From the NCBI GenBank assembly GCA_027491395.1, contig JAOZFI010000025.1, positions 1 to 51,623 of the forward strand: a stretch of DNA of 51,623 nucleotides, given 5' to 3'. Shown here piece by piece: positions 41,328-49,382 of this stretch. This DNA is from Thermoproteota archaeon (GTDB lineage: Archaea > Korarchaeota > Korarchaeia > Korarchaeales > Korarchaeaceae). The position numbers were made by a program, and so were the translations under genes. Under the pieces are notes generated by a model. It saw only the letters and a list, made by a program, of their open reading frames with translations, ran no database searches and had not been told where the DNA came from. Every line of letters begins with the position of its first letter. Positions within the stretch are counted from its first letter, which is position 1.

Positions 41328-42830
41328 CTAGCTACCACGTCCCCATAAACCACGCCTTATCTTGATGATCGATAGGATCAAGATTATCGCGAGGAGCAAT
41401 ACGAGAAGGACTACGATCCCGCTATAGTCTAACCCTACGCTCTTAGATCGATCAATCTCCTTCGATGTGAGGGCAGTTACTGTAATCTCTGAGTTAACAT
41501 TCGATGTCTCCCTCTTAGCGGGTCCTCCTTCAACTTCAGCCTCATTAGGTAACTGCTTGTGTTTTCTGCAGTGTGGCACCTCCACCTCAAAAGAAGCCGG
41601 TGCATAACCTTCCTTTGTTACTATGACACCCACCTTCCCGCTGTCCGAGCAAAGATCGATCAATTTACTTCCATCAATCGAGATCTCTTTGTTGTTGTAG
41701 TGCAGGGTCGCGGTCGTAGGACCTCCTTCCACAGAGACACTGACTCTATATCCGGATTCATTTATCCTCTCTACCTGCACATCTAATGGTCTAATTCTTT
41801 TTATTAACAGCTCTCTTTTCACATTACTCCCATCTATCCAAAAGATAATTTTGTTGATCCCATAATTAATTCTTGTCCTGTATTCGAAGAATGGAGGTGA
41901 ATACGAGAAAAGAGTGTCTGGTCTAAAAGTAATCTCGCCCATATTGACCTTCAATCTCCTATGATCGAAGTTCTGAACTACACCTTCTAATGTTATCTCA
42001 TTCCCAGTGGTTACGATCGACTTATATGGTAGTATCAAAAGGCGTGGCTTTACCACGTACCACCTAACGGAATTACCGTTGACATCGACGACTACGTAAT
42101 GATATACATCATGCTCGAAGTTCTCATTGTCTATCTCGGCTCCCCCACCCCCACTTATCATGTAAAGGACGTTCCTTTCTCTGTAAGTGTAAAAGCAGTG
42201 GCAGTGTCCTTGAAACACGATCCTCACATGGGCCTCGGAGAAGATTCTCGCGAGAGTATCGTCTTCCTTTTCAGGATAGTTGTTGCCCCAGTCGGGTCTC
42301 ACAGGTTGGTGGATGAAAACGAACTTATGTTTTGCCCGAGTCCTCAGATCCCATTTAAGCCATGAGATCTGCTCTTCTCCCAAAAGCGCTCTATAACTTA
42401 CTTTGAAATTGGGGTTTAAAATAGTAAAATGTGAATTACAATAATCGAAGGAATAGTAAGTTTTATTAAAGAAGTATCTGAAGTTATCGCCAGGCGCCTC
42501 GTGGTTTCCCATTGCTATGTTCACGGGCAAGCCGGTCATGGCGGTTACATTCATGAACTTCAGGTAGTCAGAGACGTCCCCGTCCCGCCCCACTATGTCG
42601 CCGGTGTTGAACATCAGGTCAGCTTCAGTGGTATTAACAGCATGAAGGAGGATATACCTGTAGATTAGGAAGTCAAATCTTGTATAGGAAGCAGGAGGCC
42701 TGTTGTCGCCCAGAACAATAAATCTAAACGTGTCGCACTTAGGCCTCAAATGGGAGCCGTTTACGTAATTGCTCACGTGAACTTTGGCTCTTGCCTGAAA
42801 GAGGCGACCGTTCCTCTCCTTAACCCTCAC
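41328..42830 (-). CDS. Metallophosphoesterase (calcineurin-like) part of an interrupted surface protein
   Basis: A 500-residue frame with a complete metallophosphoesterase core: VLGDNRP (Asp42), NTGDIVG (Asp78), GNHE (109-111), FIHQPVR and FQGHCHCF. Two beta-rich domains with a GGPTTATLHYNNK segment follow, then a C-terminal membrane helix (IVVLLVLLLAIILIL) and a basic tail. It has no signal peptide of its own. The frame stays open 17 codons upstream of its GTG, to a TGA at 42882-42884. Beyond that the same frame continues into the gene at 42882-43826, which supplies a signal peptide and an N-terminal beta domain. The two are probably one gene. Confidence 0.8.
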   Translation of the reverse strand: MRVKERNGRLFQARAKVHVSNYVNGSHLRPKCDTFRFIVLGDNRPPASYTRFDFLIYRYILLHAVNTTEADLMFNTGDIVGRDGDVSDYLKFMNVTAMTGLPVNIAMGNHEAPGDNFRYFFNKTYYSFDYCNSHFTILNPNFKVSYRALLGEEQISWLKWDLRTRAKHKFVFIHQPVRPDWGNNYPEKEDDTLARIFSEAHVRIVFQGHCHCFYTYRERNVLYMISGGGGAEIDNENFEHDVYHYVVVDVNGNSVRWYVVKPRLLILPYKSIVTTGNEITLEGVVQNFDHRRLKVNMGEITFRPDTLFSYSPPFFEYRTRINYGINKIIFWIDGSNVKRELLIKRIRPLDVQVERINESGYRVSVSVEGGPTTATLHYNNKEISIDGSKLIDLCSDSGKVGVIVTKEGYAPASFEVEVPHCRKHKQLPNEAEVEGGPAKRETSNVNSEITVTALTSKEIDRSKSVGLDYSGIVVLLVLLLAIILILSIIKIRRGLWGRGS

Positions 42831-42881
42831 TGTGAGGTAATGTAGGCCATCCCACGTCCTAGTTGAGTCCCACCTCCCTAC

Positions 42882-43826
42882 TCACATACCATCCGACAAG
42901 GGCGATAGCTTTACCCTGTGTCCGTACCTAGAATCCCAGGGATAGCCTCCAAAATAATCCAATCTAGCCTCAACGCTCCCCACATCCGATTTGTTCCCTG
43001 TAATCCTGACTTTGATCTCAGAAATACCTCTGAAGAACTTGTTGTATAGAAAAACTCTCGGTCCCTCGATCATTGAGCTTATCTCCCTTCCCCCTTCGAG
43101 GCCCTGATTGACCTCTATAATCCCTTTCACAGCACTTGGGAAGGGATTGAACAGAAGCCTGTACCTGCTAGAGTTAGCTCTAATAGTCACCACGGGACCG
43201 ACCACGTAAGGAGTAAGCATGTAACTGGGAATCTCGAAGCTCAGGGGTTTGATTTTTATAGGGACGTACCCGCTGAACAAGCTTATTATCTCCGGATCGT
43301 AGGGAAGGTAGTATGGTTTGAACTCATTGCTATCTATAGTTATGTTCCATATGCCCCCGATTTTCACGGAAAATTTTCCCTTCGCCAGAAAGAAGAGACC
43401 TACACCCCTCTTGAGCACATACTTGCTAGCTTGGAGGGTGAGGTAAGAGTCGCTCTCTCCGTTAGAAATGAAGATGATCTCTTCGCTTCCGTTCACCGTA
43501 GTTCTAAATAGGTGCATATTAAGTCCTCTCAAGGTTTTTCCAACTCTCTCGAAAGCTTTAAGCGGAGTTACTCCACCTAACTGGACTTTTCTTATCTGAC
43601 CCGACTCCACAGCGGTTAAAGAGCTGAGGTCTATGTACATGAGGAGCTCCTCCCTGAGTTTGGTGAGGTTCAGTATGTATAGATCACCGCCCTCCACATC
43701 GATCTTGAAGAGGTAGGCCTCATTAGATGAGCTGTGGTTCTGGATAGAGCTGACCATTAGAATAATGATCGCTATAGCGTACAGAGTATGTCTTCTAATA
43801 TCGTTAAACCCCATATTCAATCTCAA
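42882..43826 (-). CDS. Signal peptide and N-terminal domain of the interrupted metallophosphoesterase gene
   Basis: The 314 codons encode an N-terminal membrane/signal segment (HTLYAIAIIILMVSSI) and a beta-rich extracellular domain with several Asn-X-Ser/Thr sites. They end at a TGA after KLSPLSDGM. The frame then stays open into WDGLHYLTVRVKERNG, a typical Ig/Fn3-like strand pattern, and the phosphoesterase domain. Purple-acid-phosphatase-like proteins have just this order of domains. A TGG-to-TGA change, read-through or an assembly error could explain the stop. The short N-terminal part alone has no recognised activity. Confidence 0.6.
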   Translation of the reverse strand: MRLNMGFNDIRRHTLYAIAIIILMVSSIQNHSSSNEAYLFKIDVEGGDLYILNLTKLREELLMYIDLSSLTAVESGQIRKVQLGGVTPLKAFERVGKTLRGLNMHLFRTTVNGSEEIIFISNGESDSYLTLQASKYVLKRGVGLFFLAKGKFSVKIGGIWNITIDSNEFKPYYLPYDPEIISLFSGYVPIKIKPLSFEIPSYMLTPYVVGPVVTIRANSSRYRLLFNPFPSAVKGIIEVNQGLEGGREISSMIEGPRVFLYNKFFRGISEIKVRITGNKSDVGSVEARLDYFGGYPWDSRYGHRVKLSPLSDGM

Positions 43827-44122
43827 AAGACTGTAATAATATTAATATTTGGACTGACAATGGGCCCCCAAGTAACTATTGACCGGAAACAAACACTTTC
43901 CGGACATATACTAAGATAAAACTAATACATCCCAGAGGTACGATGAGAGCGGTAAGGGCGAATTCTCTGTGGAAGGAAGCTCGGGGTAGGTGATTTGGTC
44001 GAAGTGGATCTGTAGGAGGAGTTTGATTGAAGGTAATGACTGATGCAAGTCTCCTCACTTACCTAAATGTGGGGATGCGGAATGACGAGACCAAGATCGT
44101 TGAAGGGATTCTAATGGAGGAA
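43827..44122. other. Intergenic region with a 7-bp palindrome
   Basis: CCGGAAA (43883-43889) and TTTCCGG (43897-43903) form a perfect inverted repeat with a 7-base spacer, about 60 bases before the phosphoesterase start. It may be an operator, or the 3' end of the leftward gene ending at 44123. An AT-rich TATA-like stretch (about 43837-43852) precedes the start at 43826. Confidence 0.4.
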
Positions 44123-45283
44123 CTAGCCCCTCCTCTTGAGGCGGAGGACCATCAGGCCAAGCACCACAACCACTCCGATGAGGATCCCTATTAACGGATA
44201 GCTCTTTTCAGGTTCAATCTCTCTAACTACGGTGACTACGGTAGTGAGGGTAGCAGCAGGGGTTCCCGTAGCTGATAGGCCCCTGTGAGCCTCTTCCGTC
44301 GGAGTTAGGCTGCTCTGCCTTTCAGTCGGTCGGGTAGTCTGCCCACTCGGTTGGTTAGAGGTTTTAGCCTTCCTTACCATAAGCCATATGGACGATCTCT
44401 CCTCCACATTTCCTTGGTAAGCAACCACACCGATGTCGAATCCACCATATGACAGTGGATGGGTGAATATCTTCAGCCTGTAGCAGTCTCCCTCCTCGGT
44501 GATCAGGTACCTGTAGCCTGCTGGCAGGTTCTCCACCCTGAACTTCGGGGATTCTAGGGAAGAGCATATCTTGAAGCCAGCCATATCTCCTGCATTAACG
44601 TCGAGCTTCGAGGGGGTTATGGAGAGCTCCCTCAACTCTGTAGTGCTGGTTATCCATTTAACTGTGCCGGGGGTGTAGGAAGATGTTGAGGTCCTAGCTG
44701 ATTGAGTGGAGCTTCCCGGCGATACCACAGTGAGGGTTTCGATGGTCCCCGATTGGGTCGATGAGGTGGGAGACCTCAGCCACACCGTGACAGCCTTGTG
44801 CATGTTGCGGGAGGACCCATCCTCTAGGGATGCTCGATAGGAAACCTCTAGCCTGAAACCGAGCCCCCTCACATAGTCACGGGCTATGAAGGAAGCATCT
44901 GCGTCTACATTGCCCGTCTGGTTATTAGCTTCGCAACCAGCCCCAGTACCCACATCCACTCCGGGGGTGATATCTACTAAGGAGTAGGATTCCGCGCTCA
45001 CGGAGTAGGTCCCTAGCTCCTTGACCCTTGCCAAGAACCTCAGCTCGACTCGCGTTCCCACATCAACGGTCAAAGTCGAGGGGATCCTATTCCCCTCATA
45101 GATGGTGGAGCCCCCATCCGGATACCTCACCTCCATAACGAACCTGGGGGAGATTGTAGCGACGATGATCTCGCTATCAATGGTCATTCGGCATTGGCTG
45201 GAGCTCCGCAGAGGTGCAGCGGAACCCCATGCCAAGGGTACAATTGCTATGGCTATCAGGAGGATGGAAAAGGGTTTAGTCAT
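44123..45283 (-). CDS. Surface protein with signal peptide, Ser/Thr-rich linker and C-terminal membrane anchor
   Basis: A 386-residue protein with an N-terminal signal (SILLIAIAIVPLAWGSAAP), beta-rich domains (about 30-160 and 215-310), Ser/Thr-rich stretches between them and before the anchor (e.g. SSTQSARTSTSSYTPGTV), then a membrane helix (IGILIGVVVVLGLMVLRL) and a basic end. Three Cys are spread through the domains. The layout is typical of archaeal cell-surface proteins, possibly S-layer associated or glycosylated. No family was recognised. Confidence 0.72.
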   Translation of the reverse strand: MTKPFSILLIAIAIVPLAWGSAAPLRSSSQCRMTIDSEIIVATISPRFVMEVRYPDGGSTIYEGNRIPSTLTVDVGTRVELRFLARVKELGTYSVSAESYSLVDITPGVDVGTGAGCEANNQTGNVDADASFIARDYVRGLGFRLEVSYRASLEDGSSRNMHKAVTVWLRSPTSSTQSGTIETLTVVSPGSSTQSARTSTSSYTPGTVKWITSTTELRELSITPSKLDVNAGDMAGFKICSSLESPKFRVENLPAGYRYLITEEGDCYRLKIFTHPLSYGGFDIGVVAYQGNVEERSSIWLMVRKAKTSNQPSGQTTRPTERQSSLTPTEEAHRGLSATGTPAATLTTVVTVVREIEPEKSYPLIGILIGVVVVLGLMVLRLKRRG

Positions 45284-46144
45284 TCACATCCAAGTATTTA
45301 TGAATGATTAGATAATATAACCTTTAGGTAATGGAAGCTGGCGTACCTATCACACGGGTAGGTGCTAGATCCATTAGGCCCTTAGCATCCGCGAGAGAGC
45401 CTTACTAGCGCGCTGATAGGGAACGGGAGCCACCGGTGATCTTCACGAGACCTCATCTTCCAGCCTCCAATGCTGAGATTAGCTGATAAAAATGCAATCT
45501 CTACTAAGGTTATAGATGCGCTCGAGTGTTCAATGAGGCTACGGGTCTTAGGATAGAGGGTACGATGGAGAATAGGGTTATTAAGGAGAGGGGCGTCAGA
45601 AGGTGGGAGAACGGATCCCGTGATGAATTTTTCCATCCAATCAGATATTCAGATAATAGTATCACAGATCTTGAGAGCGAGGTCACGACCTCTCAAAGGA
45701 ACTGATTGATCTCCCGACCAGATAACCCCGCGCTCAATACTATTTTACCTACCCTGCTCATCTGAGGAGAGTATCTTGGTAATGCCTAGATTGCGATTTT
45801 CTAAGGCCCAGAAAAGGGAAGGAGGGAAACACTTCCCAGGTATGATGTTGGCCGGGGTGTCGCGCCTTCCCATCAACTTCCCGAGCAAGATCCCCCTAGG
45901 CGGAAAAGAAGCGTTGAAATTTTTGATGATATTCGGAATGAGAAGAGACGCGCGTGAAGTTGATGGATCACTTCAGACATCGCTGGTGAGGGGCTTACCT
46001 CCGAGTTCGTTGAGTTTGATTAATGTTGCTAGTTTGAGGGAAGCTAAAGTAATAAAGGGAAAGTGGAACCCTGAGGAGCTGGGGAATTTACGTTGCCCTT
46101 GGTTACACATCATTTATATATCAGTAATACTAAGTGCATATGTA
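45284..46144. other. Gene-poor region before vapBC
   Basis: About 860 bases. A plus-strand frame is open from 45776 into vapB, but it has no recognisable motif and its upstream part reads like chance. A TATA-like TTTATATATC (46113-46122) near the right end belongs to vapB. Earlier parts contain only short frames and no clear RNA gene. Confidence 0.4.
46113..46122 (+). promoter_or_regulatory. TATA box of vapBC
   Basis: TTTATATATC lies 23-32 bases before the ATG at 46145, the expected distance for a leaderless start, and supports that start over the longer frame from 45776. Confidence 0.5.
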
Positions 46145-46381
46145 ATGACAGTAATTACCGTCAGGATTGACGAGGAGACCAAGAGGATGATGGAACGCGT
46201 TAGGATAAACTGGAGCGAATTCATAAGGAGCGCCATAAGGAATAAGATAATGGAGGAAAGGAGGAGGAATCTAGCTAAGGCCGTGCTAATAACGGAGAGG
46301 GTGAGGAAGAGGAGCAGGGGGGAGGCGAAGGCGGAGGAGATTGTGAGGCGGTTCAGAGATGAACGAGGAGGTAGTGCTTGA
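46145..46381 (+). CDS. vapB: VapB-type antitoxin
   Basis: A 78-residue protein. The N-terminal part is a ribbon-helix-helix-like DNA-binding segment (VITVRIDEETKRMMERVRIN, then WSEFIRSAIRNKIMEE), and the rest is charged helix ending RRFRDERGGSA. It binds and silences the PIN toxin and represses its own promoter. The frame extends upstream but the ATG at 46145 has a TATA box at the right distance. It overlaps vapC by 23 bases. Confidence 0.85.
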   Translation: MTVITVRIDEETKRMMERVRINWSEFIRSAIRNKIMEERRRNLAKAVLITERVRKRSRGEAKAEEIVRRFRDERGGSA

Positions 46382-46793
46382 CGCAAGCATCGTGGTGAAG
46401 TGGTTCGTGGAGGAAGAGGGGTCTAAGGAGGCCTTAGAGATCAGGGACAGGTACGTAGAAGGGGAAATACAGATAATCGCCCCTGAGCTCATAACTTACG
46501 AGGTATTGAATGCCCTCTACTACAAGAGGCTCTTCTCGGAGGACGAGCTGAAACTTATTTCCGAGGCTCTAGAGGCGTACTCCTTCTCCCTCTATCCATT
46601 GAGAGGTGAGTACGCCAAGAAGGTTGTGGAGGTTTCGTATGAGAATGATATAACCCTATATGATGCCTCTTATGTGGCCTTAGCTATCGTCAGGGATACT
46701 TTCGCCTATACAGCCGATGAGAGGCTAGTTCGGAAGTTAAGGGATGAGTATAGGAGGTACGTTAGGAGCTTAGGGGGTGATACTAACAAGTAG
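46359..46793 (+). CDS. vapC: VapC-type PIN-domain toxin
   Basis: A 144-residue PIN-domain RNase with the four acidic residues in order: Asp8 (VVLDAS), Glu48 (ELITYEVLNAL), Asp102 (LYDASYVALA) and Asp120 (YTADERL). Such toxins cut tRNA or rRNA when the antitoxin is lost. It overlaps vapB, is transcribed with it, and is intact, unlike the broken PIN gene near the left edge. Confidence 0.9.
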   Translation: MNEEVVLDASIVVKWFVEEEGSKEALEIRDRYVEGEIQIIAPELITYEVLNALYYKRLFSEDELKLISEALEAYSFSLYPLRGEYAKKVVEVSYENDITLYDASYVALAIVRDTFAYTADERLVRKLRDEYRRYVRSLGGDTNK

Positions 46794-46914
46794 GGAACTG
46801 CCTAGTGGGATCGCTCATGTGGCTTTTACATTCATTTGGATCTCAAACATTCTTCAGCAATTCCAGTACTAAGAATACCTACATCTTCTCTATTTGAGCA
46901 TGTCCTCTATCAGA

Positions 46915-46991
46915 CCTCTCCTCAGAGGCACCCACCTATACCTCATTTTCATTGACTCAGGTCAATGAAACCCGCTATTCACCATAGTGGG
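46915..46991. repeat. Three adjacent hairpins between vapC and the nuclease-like gene
   Basis: Stem 1 is CCTCT/AGAGG (46915-46919, 46924-46928). Stem 2 is TTTCATTGAC/GTCAATGAAA (46947-46956, 46961-46970), a perfect 10-bp stem with TCAG loop. Stem 3 is CCCGCTAT/ATAGTGGG (46971-46978, 46984-46991), with one G-T pair and directly abutting stem 2. They lie between convergent genes. They may be a transcript end, a structured RNA or an attachment site. Confidence 0.5.
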
Positions 46992-47046
46992 CTCGCGTGA
47001 GAAGCAGTACCCTTCACATACCCTGCTGCCTCACTACAGGTCCCAA

Positions 47047-47607
47047 TTATCTCTCCTTTTTCGTACACCTCTCATGGGGCCTTCTCCTGTCGACCTTCAG
47101 TTTCCTGATCTCCGAGGCATCCCTCCTCAGAACCCACCTCATTATCCTTTTACCCTCCCCCGAGAGCTCGCTCCAGCTAATCACCCCGATTAGTCGCTCT
47201 CTAAGGTATTCCCTCTCTATCTCGCTGACGCTCTTTCTAACGAGGATCGTGTAACTCCAAAAGAGGATCCTTACACCTCTCCCCTCCAGCCAGAGTCGAA
47301 TGAGATCCGCTACTACTTTTGCCTTCTCTACCTGCTTAACCACTCTAGTGGGCTTTAGGGAGGTCTTAAACTCGAATGCGTGAAGCCAAGTCATCTTGTC
47401 TTCTTGAAAGAGAACCAGATCTATCTCGCCCAAGATTCTCTCATTAGCCTTGGATATGCTGATCGCGGACACGTTATGCAGGGATCTGTGGCCCGGGAAG
47501 ACTGTGGTGAGGTAGTTCCTCAGGGGCATCTCATGAAGGACCTCGACCATCCCCTCGACGAGTTTGAGCTCACCATATTGAGTTGAAGCTCTGGTGAGGA
47601 TCCTCAT
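47047..47607 (-). CDS. PD-(D/E)XK nuclease-like protein
   Basis: A 186-residue protein with GEIDLVLF (Glu61, Asp63) and HAFEFKTS (Glu79, Lys81), a plausible D-E-x-K metal site, followed by a helix with Lys/Arg (RVVKQVEKAKVVADL). Length and order fit single-domain restriction-like nucleases of archaea. No partner methylase is present. It lies between vapBC (convergent) and the MinD-like operon (same strand). Function is inferred from the motif only. Confidence 0.55.
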   Translation of the reverse strand: MRILTRASTQYGELKLVEGMVEVLHEMPLRNYLTTVFPGHRSLHNVSAISISKANERILGEIDLVLFQEDKMTWLHAFEFKTSLKPTRVVKQVEKAKVVADLIRLWLEGRGVRILFWSYTILVRKSVSEIEREYLRERLIGVISWSELSGEGKRIMRWVLRRDASEIRKLKVDRRRPHERCTKKER

Positions 47608-47771
47608 CTAGCTTGGCCTAAATTAGATGGAATAAAAGCAGATTGGCCGGAAGTATCATGTGGTCACCTCCCGGTGAAATTATCGGACAGTCGCCGGAAT
47701 CGCACTTGACAGGGGACGTCGCTCGAGTTCCTGATGTTCGGAAGGATTAGCATTCAGGTGAATCCGATCGG

Positions 47772-48707
47772 TTAAGGGGAGGCCCACCCTAGCTTCTCGG
47801 CCATTTCCCGCAGGACAGGATCTACCAAGGCGAGAAACCCACTTGTTCCTTCACTCCTCTTCCTGCCTCTCAGATCGAGTCTCAAGATATGAACACTTCT
47901 CGTGATAAAATGCCTGAGGATGGTGATCCTGCCCTCAAGTTCCTTCAACAGCGCGGCCAAGGATTCTATCATTTCATTCCTTTTGAGGGTCCTCACCTCA
48001 CCTTCACTGGGTTTTCCTATGTACCCCAGATTTCGGAGCAACCTGTACTCCATCTCGCTCGGATTCGACGGTGCCAAGTTTATCATGCCCACGAACCTCG
48101 AGTAGAATTCCTTGATACCTCCCATCTCATCTGCGTAATACTGCTCTAACTTGTCGATCATCCTCAGAGTCCTCTTACAGTCTATGATAGCAGGTCTAAG
48201 CACCACCGCGTAGGAGGAGGAGAGGAAAATGCTTAGAACGGTATAACGCAGATCGAAGAAGGGAGCGCTATCCAGTATGACGTACTTGAACTTTGAGTAC
48301 ACACCAGCTTTCTCAAAGAGCCGCCTAAAAATAGATCCTGGTTTTCCGGACTTCCACGCATCGTCGATGACATCAACGAAGTTCTCCCCGGGAGAGAGGA
48401 TCCTGAGCGGGATGTCTCCTATCCTAGCAGGGCTCAGGTAGTTGTCCACTAAGATATTCTTCCTGTGTTTGATGGAGTCCTCGTACATTGCCTCGAGGGT
48501 CATCCTGCCCTCAACGACCCGGTCATATGACACGTTGTCCATGACAGCTAGGCTCAGGCCTGCCGTGGGATCCATATCCACCAGGAGAATGTCGTAAGGA
48601 TTGACCTTCAAGATCTTGACCAACCAGGCCGCCAAGGCTAGGGAGAGGGTGGTCTTGCCAACGCCGCCGGAGGCGGATATGAAGGATATGATCCTAGATG
48701 ATGACAC
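47772..48707 (-). CDS. MinD/ParA-like ATPase with variant Walker A
   Basis: A 311-residue P-loop protein. Walker A is SASGGVGKTT (residues 11-20), where Ser stands in place of the signature Lys of deviant Walker A (KGGxGKT). Then LLVDMDPTAGLSL and YVILDSAPFFDLRY give the switch-like motifs. Such ATPases position or regulate complexes. The start overlaps the upstream partner gene by 14 bases. The role in this organism is unknown. Confidence 0.82.
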   Translation of the reverse strand: MSSSRIISFISASGGVGKTTLSLALAAWLVKILKVNPYDILLVDMDPTAGLSLAVMDNVSYDRVVEGRMTLEAMYEDSIKHRKNILVDNYLSPARIGDIPLRILSPGENFVDVIDDAWKSGKPGSIFRRLFEKAGVYSKFKYVILDSAPFFDLRYTVLSIFLSSSYAVVLRPAIIDCKRTLRMIDKLEQYYADEMGGIKEFYSRFVGMINLAPSNPSEMEYRLLRNLGYIGKPSEGEVRTLKRNEMIESLAALLKELEGRITILRHFITRSVHILRLDLRGRKRSEGTSGFLALVDPVLREMAEKLGWASP

Positions 48708-49089
48708 AATTCTTATCCATGAGCGAGTAAATGATAAGTCTTATACCCAGCCTTCCCCTCATCGCGGTTACCCTTGACAGGTACTCCTCGTCCAAAGCAT
48801 CAACGATATGAAGTAAACTCGCTGAGCCAATACCGGCTACCTCCTCAAGAGCCACAGCCTGGCAGAATCCATAAAAGAATCTTTCGGGCTTTATTTTCAC
48901 CTCCAGGGCCTCAGTTCCCCTGAGAACATCAGCTTCAACGCCATTGATCATTGTGTTGGCATCACCTCCAACGGAGCTTGCGAGAAGTCTGTTGAAGTCT
49001 TTCTCATCTCTCGCCATATCGAGGAGCTGGTGAAACCTGCCGGAGCGAATGAGCTGTTCGATGTCGCTCACGAGACTTGATATCTTCAT
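48694..49089 (-). CDS. Partner protein of the MinD-like ATPase
   Basis: A 131-residue protein starting at the ATG at 49089, which follows a TATA-like AACTTATATC (49111-49120) by about 25 bases. It is helical in its first half (KISSLVSDIEQLIRSGRFHQ, LLDMARDEKDFNRLL) and more mixed later, ending with a hydrophobic strand. No family was recognised. Its overlap with the ATPase gene suggests a stable pair, perhaps a cargo or regulator of the ATPase. A longer frame to 49149 would cover the promoter and is disfavoured. Confidence 0.65.
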   Translation of the reverse strand: MKISSLVSDIEQLIRSGRFHQLLDMARDEKDFNRLLASSVGGDANTMINGVEADVLRGTEALEVKIKPERFFYGFCQAVALEEVAGIGSASLLHIVDALDEEYLSRVTAMRGRLGIRLIIYSLMDKNCVII

Positions 49090-49110
49090 ATAGAATGATC
49101 TTATGCCACA

Positions 49111-49120
49111 GATATAAGTT
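49111..49120 (-). promoter_or_regulatory. TATA box of the MinD-partner operon
   Basis: The minus-strand AACTTATATC lies about 22-31 bases before the ATG at 49089, consistent with a leaderless start. Confidence 0.5.
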
Positions 49121-49382
49121 GCTTCTGGTAACGGGCCCATGACTGGCATAGTTCACAACCTCTGCGCGGTGGCACATTGCCAGTTGCATTGGAATTGAGT
49201 TCCATTGAAGTAGCGCGGGAGCGGCTCGAAATCTATGGCCACACGCTTCACTAAACTATGGGAGGATTTTCCTTTAGGGTGCCAGAGAAGAGCTCTCAGA
49301 CGACTACCTCGAGTTGAGGGTCCACAGATCGTCATCCTAAGGAGAGTATCAATCGATTCAGGATGAGTAGCGATTGCTGGAG

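Noticed and set aside
44036-44200. Short plus frame beginning MTDASLLTYLN
   Set aside because: It runs antisense into the C-terminus of the surface protein; the apparent coding character may be chance.
45776-46144. Upstream extension of the vapB frame
   Set aside because: The extra 123 residues have no VapB-like features and the ATG at 46145 has its own TATA box.
49235-49366. 43-codon plus frame
   Set aside because: No promoter or family; too short to support.
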